Below, piece by piece: positions 1 to 7,636 of a stretch of DNA of 64,000 bases (positions are counted from its first letter, which is position 1; every line of letters begins with the position of its first letter). Both the position numbers and the translations under genes were made by a program. Origin of the DNA: CAWVSB01 sp036960375. Its GTDB lineage: Bacteria > Pseudomonadota > Gammaproteobacteria > Pseudomonadales > CAWVSB01. The DNA is taken from assembly GCA_036960375.1 (NCBI GenBank), contig JBALVY010000004.1, positions 248,001-312,000 of the forward strand, given 5' to 3'. The notes beneath the pieces are model-generated. The model saw nothing but the letters and a program-made list of their open reading frames with translations. It ran no database searches and was not told the DNA's origin.

Positions 1-653
1 ACCGGCTTGGCTTTGGCGTTGGCCAGCAGCTGGCCTATAGATTTATAACTGGCGATATGATGTGCCATTACCAGATACTTGTATCGAGCCCAGAATGTAA
101 TTAATCGACGGTGGCTGATGCCGCCTGCAACAAGTTGTTTCCACTCATGATAGGCGTATACCCTGCAGACGAAATTTTCGCGCAGCTTATGATCATGCAT
201 TCTACCGTCTTCCTCGAGTGGCAGCAGTGGATCCAGCCGATGAAGTTCCGCGGCAAACAGCCCCATGGCGTCGTTTGTGACGACGTTACCTTTGTCGTTA
301 TAGCGTTTCACTCGCTCGTAGCCACAGCTGGGCGAACCCTTGACCAGGATATAGCCAGCCATATCAGGGTTGTTTTCAACAACGGTGGCTGCATAGGCCT
401 CCATTGGCGCTGAATAATCTATTGTTTGGGTATTGCTATCGACAATCTTGAGATCGCCTATTTCGCCTACCAAACGCACGGTTGCTCGTGGCACGCCCAT
501 GCCTATGCCCATCTCGGGACAGAAGGCATTCAACTGAATATGGCCTTTCAACGCCTCGATATTCTGGTTTTTTCGTTTGCTGTCGCCGTTATAACGGACT
601 TTTTGACCAGTCAGGCATGCGCCGATGCCTACTACAGGTTTATTTGATGTCAT
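1..653 (-). CDS. TudS-like DUF523/DUF1722 protein (3' end outside window)
   Basis: The reading frame is open from an ATG at 653 on the minus strand to base 1, giving about 217 residues without a stop, so its C-terminus lies outside the window. Residues 1-115 match DUF523: ACLTG with Cys13, FCPE with Cys45, a Pro-Arg after it, and SPSCG with Cys110. These three cysteines are the expected ligands of the [4Fe-4S] cluster in the thiouracil desulfidase TudS family. From about residue 150 a DUF1722 (YbgA-type) domain begins, with the usual Arg-x-x-Phe and Tyr-Lys-Tyr-Leu-Val-Met segments. The two-domain fusion is common in proteobacteria. GGGAGTG lies a few bases before the start. Desulfuration of thiouracil is known for the family; activity here is inferred. 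The apparent plus-strand frames over it are shadows. Confidence 0.85.
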   Translation of the reverse strand, partial: MTSNKPVVGIGACLTGQKVRYNGDSKRKNQNIEALKGHIQLNAFCPEMGIGMGVPRATVRLVGEIGDLKIVDSNTQTIDYSAPMEAYAATVVENNPDMAGYILVKGSPSCGYERVKRYNDKGNVVTNDAMGLFAAELHRLDPLLPLEEDGRMHDHKLRENFVCRVYAYHEWKQLVAGGISHRRLITFWARYKYLVMAHHIASYKSIGQLLANAKAKP

Positions 654-712
654 GGTCTGTCACTCCCAATTAAGTAGTGACTATACGCACGCTAGATCAA
701 AATGGACTTATA

Positions 713-776
713 CAATGGGGGACGGAGCACTATATACAACAGCTTCGCTGGGTATATAGTGCTCCGTCCCCCATTG
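713..776. repeat. Palindromic intergenic repeat, complete copy 1
   Basis: Two exact 24-bp arms (713-736 and 753-776) form an inverted repeat with a 16-base loop. The arm contains the core GGGGACGGAGCACTATATA, which recurs seven more times in this window. The element lies between the 5' end of the TudS-like gene and the 3' end of the TSUP gene. It looks like a REP/BIME-type element and could end transcription of the minus-strand TSUP unit, though it has no T-run. Confidence 0.85.
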
Positions 777-802
777 GACTAAAGTGTGCGTAATTGTCGT
801 GG

Positions 803-1735
803 TCAATTAATTCCGACGATTCCAATCACTAACAACCAAAATGCGAAGAATAATTTCAGATGCCTTGCGGATAAATGGGAAACGAGGGTTTTAGCAAAAA
901 CACCACCAAGCACCGCGCCTGGGCCAGCAAACAACACAACCTGCCAATAGACCTCAAAGCTGACCAACGTATGTTGCCAGATAGCGGACCAAACGGTACA
1001 TGCGGATACAATGACTGCTGCAGCAACTGCCATGTTGACATCGAAACGTCTCAGTATTAAGTAGATTGCCAGTAGCTCGCCAACTCCAACCGACAGCCAA
1101 GCAGTAAGGGCTCCTCCAAAAATCCCGATAGATATCAGTGCAAACCAATCCCATCCATAAACTTGGCTGCGCCCACGATGAGGTTTTAAGAAAAGTACAG
1201 TAATAACAATGAAGAAGCCTAATAATAACGAAAACCAACTAAAGCTTTGATGTAATGATGAAGGAGGACGGATATCACCACTATAGACAAACCAGATGCC
1301 TAAGATACTAGCAATACTGGTGATAGCAATAATACGTTTAAAACCTTGCCATAAGCGAAGTTCTGTTTTCTCATTTTTGTAATGAAACCACCAAGTAAAA
1401 GCACCGGCGGTCATGCCAAAGCATTGAATGGCGAAGCTGGTAGCTATGGATTTTTCCTCGCTGAATGCTAATTCATTAAACGCAGGAATAAATATAACCC
1501 CGCCACCTGCGCCCGTTGAATTAGCAAAGATGGCTCCTAGAACCCCCAGAAAACTAAAAATTCCATATTCTGAAATAATATCGCTTGTTGCAGGTGAAAA
1601 AAATAACAGCAAAAACCAAGCGATGATAAAACTGATAATGAATTTTGGATTTGATAGCCGCAGCGGATTGAGTTTCGTTTTAATACAATCTATTTCCGTT
1701 TCTTGTAGAGAATCTCGAGGTGTTAGTTCAGGCAT
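803..1735 (-). CDS. TSUP-family (TauE/SafE) membrane transporter
   Basis: A 310-residue polytopic membrane protein. After a polar N-terminal tail of about 30 residues it has eight or nine hydrophobic segments. The first half carries a GVLGAIFANSTGAGGG segment with Gly-Gly-Gly near residues 70-80, and a comparable GGALTAWLSVGVGE segment lies in the second half. This two-fold repeat is typical of TSUP (TauE/SafE) exporters of sulfite, sulfoacetate or other organosulfur anions in the inner membrane. The substrate cannot be told from sequence. It starts 8 bp after the stop of the upstream YcxB-like gene, and an AGGTG sequence inside that gene's end can serve as its ribosome site, so the two are probably co-transcribed. 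Confidence 0.8.
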   Translation of the reverse strand: MPELTPRDSLQETEIDCIKTKLNPLRLSNPKFIISFIIAWFLLLFFSPATSDIISEYGIFSFLGVLGAIFANSTGAGGGVIFIPAFNELAFSEEKSIATSFAIQCFGMTAGAFTWWFHYKNEKTELRLWQGFKRIIAITSIASILGIWFVYSGDIRPPSSLHQSFSWFSLLLGFFIVITVLFLKPHRGRSQVYGWDWFALISIGIFGGALTAWLSVGVGELLAIYLILRRFDVNMAVAAAVIVSACTVWSAIWQHTLVSFEVYWQVVLFAGPGAVLGGVFAKTLVSHLSARHLKLFFAFWLLVIGIVGIN

Positions 1736-1743
1736 GAATTTAA

Positions 1744-2247
1744 TTAACTCACCTTGGTCCGTATACAGTCAGCAGTCACTTTAGTCGTTAAAAAATCCTG
1801 AGCTGCTTCAGATAAACAATGATTGGAAATGTAATTCCTACCTTGATCGTGTATTACAATCCAGCCAAGTTTAGTTTTTTTAAGTAAGTGAACTTGCGAC
1901 CATGAAAGTGATAAATCAGCATAGAGAGATTGGCTAAAAATACCCGATTCATCAATCGTTAGTGATACTTCGCTATTGTATGCCTTACTCAGCATTTGTC
2001 GCATTACCCACCATGGCTGTTTATAATAAACACTGAAGGCTTCTAAAATACCTAAACAAAAAATAAACCAGGCGACATAAGAATTCATCTCAGCGCGGGT
2101 AATCAAAATGGTTCCAATAGCGGTTAATATTATTGCTTTAAAATAGGCTCTATAAGAATTTTCAATAAGCACTGATTCAGAATAACATTCTTGAAAATGT
2201 GCTTTATTTAATATGTAATTTGTTGAATAAGAAAGCGGCTGATTCAT
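1744..2247 (-). CDS. YcxB-like small membrane protein
   Basis: A 167-residue protein with two adjacent transmembrane segments at about residues 36-54 and 57-75, followed by a soluble C-terminal domain. That domain has alternating short strands and a terminal helix, and includes a Ser-Trp-x-x-Val segment (SLSWSQVHLLKKT) and an ISNHCLSEA-type segment. This is the pattern of the YcxB-like C-terminal domain that follows two membrane helices. No enzymatic motif is visible and the function is unknown. It precedes the TSUP gene by 8 bp on the same strand, so they likely form a two-gene operon. The family call is from pattern memory and is moderate. Confidence 0.6.
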   Translation of the reverse strand: MNQPLSYSTNYILNKAHFQECYSESVLIENSYRAYFKAIILTAIGTILITRAEMNSYVAWFIFCLGILEAFSVYYKQPWWVMRQMLSKAYNSEVSLTIDESGIFSQSLYADLSLSWSQVHLLKKTKLGWIVIHDQGRNYISNHCLSEAAQDFLTTKVTADCIRTKVS

Positions 2248-2344
2248 AATAAATGAGATAGCTTACTGTATGCGACTAACAGTAAGCTATCTTCCCATGA
2301 AGCGATAAGTGAATAGAATGTTCCAATTACCTGCGGAACGGTCG

Positions 2345-2368
2345 TAATTAGTGCTCGGTCCCCCATTG
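2345..2368. repeat. Half copy of the palindromic repeat
   Basis: Only the right arm is present (GTGCTCGGTCCCCCATTG, with G for C at one place relative to other copies). It ends one base before the stop codon of the minus-strand oxidoreductase gene that ends at 2370. No matching left arm is nearby. Confidence 0.7.
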
Positions 2369-2369
2369 G

Positions 2370-3488
2370 CTACTTATTCGGGTTAATCAGAAACTTCTCG
2401 CCGGTGGCTTGTAGGCTATAGCGACTAATAGATTCCAGTTGAAGAGCTTCGGCCAGGGATATCTCCTCGCTGTAGTGTGATTTGAACGTGGTATTAATTT
2501 CCTTGGCCACCCGGGTTCGCATTGCAATCATTTTTTCGATGCCGGCTTTTTGCAAAAATGGCGTCAGTAACCAACCGCCGATACCCCAAGCCATGCCGAA
2601 GTTGCGATTCAGTGTGGAAGGTGCGCGACTGAGACCGCCATAGATATAGACCTGTTTGTGTACAGTCGAACCGTAGCGGCTATATTCCGTCGCTGTTAAA
2701 TTGGCCGCTTTCTCCATTGCCGAAAGGATATCTCCGGCCAGGGTACCGCCGCCGATGGCATCAAAGGCGAGCGTTGCGCCAGTGGCTACTAGCGCGTCTA
2801 CAAGATCTGACTGGAAAGATTCAGAGCTGGAATTGACTACCGTTTTGGCTCCCAGCTCACGAAGGATGGCTTCCTGTTCGGGTTTGCGTACGATATTGAC
2901 CAGTTCGATGCCATCGGCCAAACAAATTTTATTCAGCATCTGACCCAGGTTGGAGGCCGCAGCGGTATGAACCAGTGCGGTATGACCTTCCATTCGCATG
3001 GTTTCGGTCATGGCCAAAGCGGTGAGTGGATTAACAAAGCTGGAAGCCGCCTGGGCGGGGGTCACGTCGTCGGCCATTACCAGACATTGCGCCGCTTTGA
3101 GCGCGCGATACTGCGAGTACATAGCACCACCGGCTACGCCCACTACTTTACCGATCAGCGCTTGTGCCTGCTCTGAAGAGCCTGCGGCTACAACCACACC
3201 GGCGCCTTCATTACCAACCGGCAGCGACTCACCGAGCCGAGCTTTAAGCGCCGGCATCGATGCTGTGGCAATCTCTGCGTTAATAACCGGACGTTCGTCG
3301 GTGCCGCTGAGAGCGCAAGTGCTCATATCCGCAGAACCCAATAGCAGGCCAAGGTCAGAGGGGTTAATTGGCGCGGCTTCAATGCGAATTACTACCTCAT
3401 CTGCGGCAGGTTCGGGCATCGGCACGTCGGCTAAAGACAGTGTCAGGGTATTATTTGGATTAACTTCTGAGCGAAGCTGAAGTGGCAT
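2370..3488 (-). CDS. Zinc-independent MDR-family alcohol dehydrogenase/quinone reductase-like protein
   Basis: A 372-residue medium-chain dehydrogenase/reductase. The N-terminal GroES-like domain has the PINPSDLGLLLG segment at about residues 40-50 and a GNEGAGVVVAAG segment at about 92-103. The Rossmann domain begins near residue 170 with TALVHTAAASNLGQ, and a later FDAIGGGTLAG segment is typical of quinone oxidoreductase relatives. No structural zinc cysteine cluster is visible, so it is probably a zinc-free NAD(P)H-dependent enoyl or quinone reductase. It follows the epoxide-hydrolase-like gene by 18 bp on the minus strand, and the pair diverges from a tetR gene. It is therefore a likely first member of the TGTGACT regulon. 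The substrate is unknown. Confidence 0.8.
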   Translation of the reverse strand: MPLQLRSEVNPNNTLTLSLADVPMPEPAADEVVIRIEAAPINPSDLGLLLGSADMSTCALSGTDERPVINAEIATASMPALKARLGESLPVGNEGAGVVVAAGSSEQAQALIGKVVGVAGGAMYSQYRALKAAQCLVMADDVTPAQAASSFVNPLTALAMTETMRMEGHTALVHTAAASNLGQMLNKICLADGIELVNIVRKPEQEAILRELGAKTVVNSSSESFQSDLVDALVATGATLAFDAIGGGTLAGDILSAMEKAANLTATEYSRYGSTVHKQVYIYGGLSRAPSTLNRNFGMAWGIGGWLLTPFLQKAGIEKMIAMRTRVAKEINTTFKSHYSEEISLAEALQLESISRYSLQATGEKFLINPNK

Positions 3489-3506
3489 GGGGAGTATCCT
3501 TGTAGT

Positions 3507-3869
3507 TTAAGAAAATGCGGACAAATCGAAGTAGTCGCGCCAAGCCTTGATCTTACCACTTTCAAACTCGAATACCCCCATTACAGGAAGTTCTACCCGC
3601 CCAGTCGCCAGGTCCAAAATATCGGTCCGCTCATTCATAACCATGCCGTCGGGGCCTTCCAGCTGGTTATGTACGATGAAGTTGACCTCTTTGGCACCGC
3701 CCAGAAAGCCTTCAATAAAGGCCTGAATATCGGCTTTTCCAACGTTGGGAGGCCCCAGCGGAATGTTGGCATAGACTGCATCTTCGGTGAAGTGGTCCAT
3801 GATGGCCTCGATGTCCAGGTCACACCAGGCCTTGATAAAACTGTTGGTTATATCTGTGTTGTTAATCAT
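3507..3869 (-). CDS. Limonene-1,2-epoxide hydrolase-like (SnoaL-fold) protein
   Basis: A 120-residue single-domain protein when started at the ATG at 3869. A longer frame reaches 3977, but that extra N-terminus does not resemble the family. The fold is the SnoaL/NTF2-like alpha+beta barrel. Residues matching the limonene epoxide hydrolase active site are all present in order: Tyr33-x-Asn35 (AVYANIPLG), Arg81-Thr-Asp83 (NERTDI) and Asp112 (WRDYFD). Epoxide hydrolysis is known for the family, while the substrate here is not known. It is the first gene of a minus-strand pair with the MDR reductase and faces a divergent tetR. A degenerate operator lies at 4003-4020. An alternative is a catalytically different SnoaL-like cyclase, but the intact set of polar residues favours a hydrolase. 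Confidence 0.75.
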   Translation of the reverse strand: MINNTDITNSFIKAWCDLDIEAIMDHFTEDAVYANIPLGPPNVGKADIQAFIEGFLGGAKEVNFIVHNQLEGPDGMVMNERTDILDLATGRVELPVMGVFEFESGKIKAWRDYFDLSAFS

Positions 3870-4002
3870 GTTGAATTTCCCATTGTGATTCAATGATGTG
3901 TTTTCACGTAGGCTATATTCTTGACTAAGTGTCGGTGTTTGTAAAACTGGAATCAGAGTAATAGCTGGTTCAAACAAGTCGAAAATGATAAATTAACCCA
4001 CT

Positions 4003-4020
4003 TGTGACTCGGGGTTCACT
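4003..4020. promoter_or_regulatory. Degenerate TetR operator candidate (site F)
   Basis: TGTGACT-CGGG-GTTCACT: the left half-site is perfect, while the right half keeps 4 of 7 bases of AGTCACA. It lies 36 bp before tetR (4057) in the divergent region shared with the epoxide-hydrolase-like gene, so weak autoregulation is plausible. It is supported mainly by the five better copies elsewhere. Confidence 0.4.
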
Positions 4021-4056
4021 TGTAGTGGGCCGTGAGACCCGTTCATCTTTGGAGCC

Positions 4057-4692
4057 ATGGAAATAGTGAATAAACCCAAGCGTGACCCGCGTAGCCGCAA
4101 CAGAGAGGCTACGGAACAGCTACTTATTGACGCCTGTGAGCGGATACTCCTAAGTCACGGCCCCGATGGAATCGGGGTTAATAATGTGGTGCAGGAAGCC
4201 GGCGTTGGCAAGCAGCTGCTATACAGATATTTCGATGGTTTACCAGGCCTCGTGTCTGCCTGGTTAGAGCGTAGCGCCCACTGGCCAACCGCACAGGAGC
4301 TGATTGGAGATGATGCGGATTTCGCTGCATTAAACTTTAGAAGTAAGGTTAAGACAATTCAGCATAACTATCTTGATGCTCTGCGCCAACGACCTGTCAT
4401 CATGCGAATTATGGCCAGCGAGCTAATGCATCCCACGGCAATCACTTCGGTATTAGAGAAGGCCAGTGATAAAGTCGCTCGCGATCTCACCTTGATCATC
4501 AAAGACATGAGTGACGAGCAACAGGAAAATTTGGTTAATCTAAGTCTCGTTTTTTATTGCATGCTCAACTATTTATGCATGCGAGCGGTTACCAGCCCAA
4601 ATTGTTTTGGTATGGACCTGGAGCAACAAAAAAGTTGGGATAGGATCGGTAAGATTGTAGATCTGCTGGTTGATAGTGTGCTCGACGATTAA
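4057..4692 (+). CDS. TetR-family regulator of the TGTGACT regulon
   Basis: A 211-residue protein. An N-terminal helix-turn-helix spans about residues 20-65: an initial ATEQLLIDACERIL helix, then GIGVNNVVQEAGVGKQLLYRYF, the TetR recognition region with Leu-Leu-Tyr-Arg-Tyr-Phe. The rest is an all-helical ligand-binding and dimerisation domain. It is divergent from the LEH/MDR pair and precedes the MFS gene, from which an operator-like palindrome separates it. It is the only such regulator inside the cluster, so I infer that it binds the TGTGACT-N4-AGTCACA palindromes found before the neighbouring units. That assignment is positional and not shown. The ligand would probably be the substrate handled by the cluster. 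Confidence 0.88.
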   Translation: MEIVNKPKRDPRSRNREATEQLLIDACERILLSHGPDGIGVNNVVQEAGVGKQLLYRYFDGLPGLVSAWLERSAHWPTAQELIGDDADFAALNFRSKVKTIQHNYLDALRQRPVIMRIMASELMHPTAITSVLEKASDKVARDLTLIIKDMSDEQQENLVNLSLVFYCMLNYLCMRAVTSPNCFGMDLEQQKSWDRIGKIVDLLVDSVLDD

Positions 4693-4727
4693 TGTTGCTT
4701 GTGTTTCTTTAGCCGACTATCTATTAT

Positions 4728-4745
4728 TGTGACTACAGAGTCACA
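4728..4745. promoter_or_regulatory. TetR operator candidate (site A) before the MFS gene
   Basis: TGTGACT-ACAG-AGTCACA is a perfect 7+7 inverted repeat. Its symmetry extends to 12-bp arms (4723-4734 and 4739-4750). It ends about 20 bp before the MFS start codon, where a bound repressor would block transcription. Confidence 0.75.
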
Positions 4746-4769
4746 ATAATACAAAGGACAACACGGCTA

Positions 4770-6065
4770 ATGTCTGAACCAGCTCATCAACGATTGGGGC
4801 CCATTCATCTTATTGCGGGAATTAGCCGACTTAATGCCCTGACTTTTCTCTATGCCGCCTTTATAGGCATTACGCTCAATACCTTCGTTAATTTTATTCA
4901 GCCTTACGTACTGACCGAGCAGCTTCACATACCGCAGTCAGAGCAGGGCGCGCTGACCGGGAATTTAGTCTTTTACAGCGAAATTGTCCTTCTTTTGGTC
5001 TGTGGTATCGCAGGGTTGGTAGCGGATAAGAAGGGCAGGCGGTTTGTTTTTACCGTAGGTTTTGTTGTTTTGGCTCTGGGGTTCGTAGCCTATGGCTTTG
5101 TAGAAAATTCTCCTGAGCTTCTGCTATTAAGGCTTTGGATGGCCTTGGGCGTCGCATGTATCAACGTGATGGTCTCAACGGTACAGGCCGATTATCCTCA
5201 AGAGGAGTCGCGGGGAAAACTGGTCGGTCTAACGGGATTCTGCATCGGCCTGGGTGCACTTTTTTTGGTCTTTGTACTGTCAAAATTACCTTTCTGGTAT
5301 TCCGCCTTCGCGGATGCCCGAACCGCCGGACTCTATACCTTGCTGACGGTAGCGCTGATAGCATTTCTTTCAGCTTTAGTCATGCGAATGGGGTTGTTTC
5401 ATGACAAATCGGCGCCGGAAGACGATGCGCACGAGCATCTAACTTGGCGAGACCGATTTAGACAAAGTATTGTTGCCGCTAAACTTAATCCTAAGGTGGG
5501 CTTGTCCTATGCCTGTGCATTTGTAGCACGCAGCGATCTTATCGTCGTTGGGGTATTTTTTAGCCTTTGGTTAACCCATGCGGGTATCTCAAGTGGTATG
5601 AGCACAGCAAATGCAGTTAAGACTGCCGGAATGTATTTCGGTATTGTTCAAGCTAGCGCGTTGGTATCCGCACCACTGCTAGGTATTCTTAATGATCGTC
5701 TCGATAGGTTAGTAGCCCTCATCTGGGCACTGATTGTCGCTGCGGTTGGTTATGGTGTGATGGGTCTTATTACCGATCCGCTGGCCCCATCAATGATAGT
5801 AGCGTGCATTTTTCTTGGAATAGGTCAGATGGCTGTCATGCTGGCGAGTCAAACATTGATAGGACAGGAGGCACCAGCCCAAATGCGCGGGGCGGTTATG
5901 GGAACTTTCTCCGTGTGTGGCGCGATGGGTATTATGTTTATTACCAAGTTTGGAGGTGTCGCTTTCGATGTCTGGAAACCGGCTCCGTTTGTGATTGTGG
6001 CAGTGCTAAACTGTATGCTTCTAGTGGCTGCGGTTATCGTCAGGAGACGCGTCATTTCAACCTGA
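4770..6065 (+). CDS. MFS transporter
   Basis: A 431-residue inner-membrane protein with about 12 hydrophobic segments in two halves and a charged central loop (MGLFHDKSAPEDDAHEHL, about residues 207-225). The loop between helices 2 and 3 has the MFS signature GLVADKKGRRF. Helix 5 to 6 features and a second-half repeat (GILNDRLDRL) agree with the major facilitator superfamily. Direction and substrate are unknown. Its place in a TetR-controlled cluster fits either export of a toxic product or uptake of a periplasmic substrate delivered by the TonB receptor. An operator-like palindrome lies directly before it. It converges on the SDR gene, with 11 bp between the stops. Confidence 0.88.
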   Translation: MSEPAHQRLGPIHLIAGISRLNALTFLYAAFIGITLNTFVNFIQPYVLTEQLHIPQSEQGALTGNLVFYSEIVLLLVCGIAGLVADKKGRRFVFTVGFVVLALGFVAYGFVENSPELLLLRLWMALGVACINVMVSTVQADYPQEESRGKLVGLTGFCIGLGALFLVFVLSKLPFWYSAFADARTAGLYTLLTVALIAFLSALVMRMGLFHDKSAPEDDAHEHLTWRDRFRQSIVAAKLNPKVGLSYACAFVARSDLIVVGVFFSLWLTHAGISSGMSTANAVKTAGMYFGIVQASALVSAPLLGILNDRLDRLVALIWALIVAAVGYGVMGLITDPLAPSMIVACIFLGIGQMAVMLASQTLIGQEAPAQMRGAVMGTFSVCGAMGIMFITKFGGVAFDVWKPAPFVIVAVLNCMLLVAAVIVRRRVIST

Positions 6066-6076
6066 TCTGTTCTATA

Positions 6077-6730
6077 TCAGTATGAAATTTGCCAGGACTT
6101 ATTGTATTGCTCAGGGTGCTCTAAAGCCCAGAGCATTTCTTTGGCCGCATCTGTCGTACTGATTTTCCAACGCAGTTTGCCCGGGGTGTCATGTCCCTGC
6201 CAACGTTGATAAGTCTCACTTGCCTCGCTGCTAACCAACTGAGGTGGTCGTATGATGGCGTAGGGGTGGCCTGAAATGCGTAGCAGTTGTTCTTGCTGCT
6301 CTTTGTCTGGCAGCACGTGGCGTAGAGTAATGCTGGTCACCATTCGCACAAGAACATTACCCAGCTTTTTGCTGTCTCCTACACCGAGGGATGACATAAA
6401 GATTAACGGTGTATTTTGTTGATGGCGTAAAGAGTGTATCAAGCCTGCGGTCAGTGCAGTCAATGGCGTTCCCGGCGACTTATTGAAAATCCCTAGAGTC
6501 GATAAGACTCCGTCATACTTATCCTGTTCAAGAATGGATAGGGTCGTTTTCTGGCTCAAGTCACCTTTTATGACCGTAAGCCCAGGGTGTTCAACAATGT
6601 CGAGCTTTTCAGGTGTTCGTACCAAAGCGGTAACGGCATAGTCTTTTTCCAGGCATAGCTTAAGTAGTTGACGACCAGCCCGCCCGGTTGCCCCTAAAAG
6701 TAAAAGCTTTTTTATGTGACCGTTGTTCAT
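6077..6730 (-). CDS. NAD(P)-binding SDR, biliverdin-IX-beta-reductase (BLVRB)-like
   Basis: A 217-residue atypical short-chain dehydrogenase. The nucleotide-binding loop GATGRAG is at residues 13-19, followed by VTALVRTPEKL, a VIKGDLSQ segment and FMSSLGVGD. These are placed as in the NAD(P)H-binding family that includes biliverdin reductase B/flavin reductase. A DKEQQEQLL segment and IRPPQLV near residue 160 complete the pattern. The classical SDR Tyr-x-x-x-Lys is absent, as expected for this branch. The start at 6730 has an AGGA site 6 bp upstream. It diverges from the RCCR-like gene with operator site B between them. Reduction of a tetrapyrrole or flavin is inferred from family and context; other small-ketone or epimerase roles remain possible. 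Confidence 0.75.
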   Translation of the reverse strand: MNNGHIKKLLLLGATGRAGRQLLKLCLEKDYAVTALVRTPEKLDIVEHPGLTVIKGDLSQKTTLSILEQDKYDGVLSTLGIFNKSPGTPLTALTAGLIHSLRHQQNTPLIFMSSLGVGDSKKLGNVLVRMVTSITLRHVLPDKEQQEQLLRISGHPYAIIRPPQLVSSEASETYQRWQGHDTPGKLRWKISTTDAAKEMLWALEHPEQYNKSWQISY

Positions 6731-6782
6731 TTACGTTCCTGTAGAGCAGCAATCCGTAAAGCTTGCTGGTAATAAAAACTGT

Positions 6783-6800
6783 TGTGACTATATAGTCACA
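6783..6800. promoter_or_regulatory. TetR operator candidate (site B) between SDR and RCCR-like genes
   Basis: TGTGACT-ATAT-AGTCACA is a perfect 18-bp palindrome. It lies in the divergent promoter region, 53 bp before the SDR start and 49 bp before the RCCR-like start. A TATGAT -10-like box abuts it at 6801-6806. One site could control both directions. Confidence 0.75.
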
Positions 6801-6848
6801 TATGATAGATTGCAAATTAAGTTGTTGATTAAGACAGGAAATCGATTC

Positions 6849-7598
6849 ATGGATTTTAAGAAAATAGTGGGAAAGCTGATTTTTGGGGAACTCACCGCCG
6901 ATCTCGAGACTTATGGATCGAAGGTGGAAGAGACTATTATCAATACACTGGATGCGACGCCGGTAGAGTACTTTAAAGATCTGAGATCACTGACTAATTT
7001 GAAAGGTGATGACACCGGATTTGTTAAAGTTTTTACTGCGCCAAAACTCGATAGAGTCGCTAGCCTGTCAATAGACATTATGCCCGGCATGAGATACTTC
7101 AATATCCATATTATTCCTGACCATCATTACAATATTCCGCGCTATAGTTTCGAAGGAATGGTAACGACCAAAGGCAGCCAGTTGTCGATGGATCTGTATC
7201 CAGATATGGATATGATTATGGACTTTGACTATATCGATCGGCATTTTTCCGGCGTAGCGAAAGTCTATGAAAAGGCAAAAAAGCATAAATTGATTAAGCC
7301 TGAACCATCCAGACTGCCTCATATGCGAGTGCTCTGTTCTCCGTATTTCTTACTTGCCAACAAAGTTCCACAAGAAGCTCTAGTGGATATGCAGGGCTTT
7401 GCTCTTAGCTATTTTGACCAATGGCTAAAGATCTATCAGGCGGCTGAGGTACTGAATGACAGCGCTGCTGAGGAAAGGCTGGCACGTCGGATATTGATTG
7501 CTAAAACAATAATAGAAAACGACCCCGATCGCGACAAGGTGGTCGACACCTACGGCGAAGAAAAGACTCAGCTCATCGAAAAAGCCGCAATGCTCTAG
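6849..7598 (+). CDS. Bilin reductase-fold protein, red chlorophyll catabolite reductase (RCCR)-like
   Basis: A 249-residue soluble protein from the ATG at 6849, which has AGGAAAT upstream. A longer frame to 6723 would overlap the divergent SDR and is less likely. Ordered landmarks resemble the ferredoxin-dependent bilin reductase/RCCR superfamily. They are FNIHIIPDHHYNIPRYSFEG (residues 84-103), LSMDLYPD (112-119), DYIDRHF soon after, SPYFLLANK, a YFDQWLKIYQAAE helix, and a C-terminal NDPDRDKVVDTYGEE segment. At the position of PcyA His88 there is Asn85, as in most other bilin reductases. At PcyA Asp105 there is Glu102, as I recall for plant RCCR. The spacing Asp-Leu-x-Pro then Asp-Tyr also recalls RCCR. 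Such enzymes reduce linear tetrapyrroles with ferredoxin. The call is from remembered family sequences, without an alignment. Its neighbours are a BLVRB-like SDR and a TonB receptor. Confidence 0.65.
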   Translation: MDFKKIVGKLIFGELTADLETYGSKVEETIINTLDATPVEYFKDLRSLTNLKGDDTGFVKVFTAPKLDRVASLSIDIMPGMRYFNIHIIPDHHYNIPRYSFEGMVTTKGSQLSMDLYPDMDMIMDFDYIDRHFSGVAKVYEKAKKHKLIKPEPSRLPHMRVLCSPYFLLANKVPQEALVDMQGFALSYFDQWLKIYQAAEVLNDSAAEERLARRILIAKTIIENDPDRDKVVDTYGEEKTQLIEKAAML

Positions 7599-7636
7599 AA
7601 AAGTTTCAGGTTCTGCTTGACAGAATTTGAGTTAGA

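Noticed and set aside
111..673. Plus-strand frames at the left end that could be small genes.
   Set aside because: They lie opposite the minus-strand TudS-like gene, whose cysteine motifs are clear, and they have no family resemblance.
3870..3977. The longer N-terminus for the epoxide-hydrolase-like protein.
   Set aside because: It does not resemble the family, and the start at 3869 gives the normal length.
6723..6848. An earlier start for the RCCR-like protein.
   Set aside because: It would overlap the divergent SDR start and operator site B; AGGAAAT is placed right for 6849.
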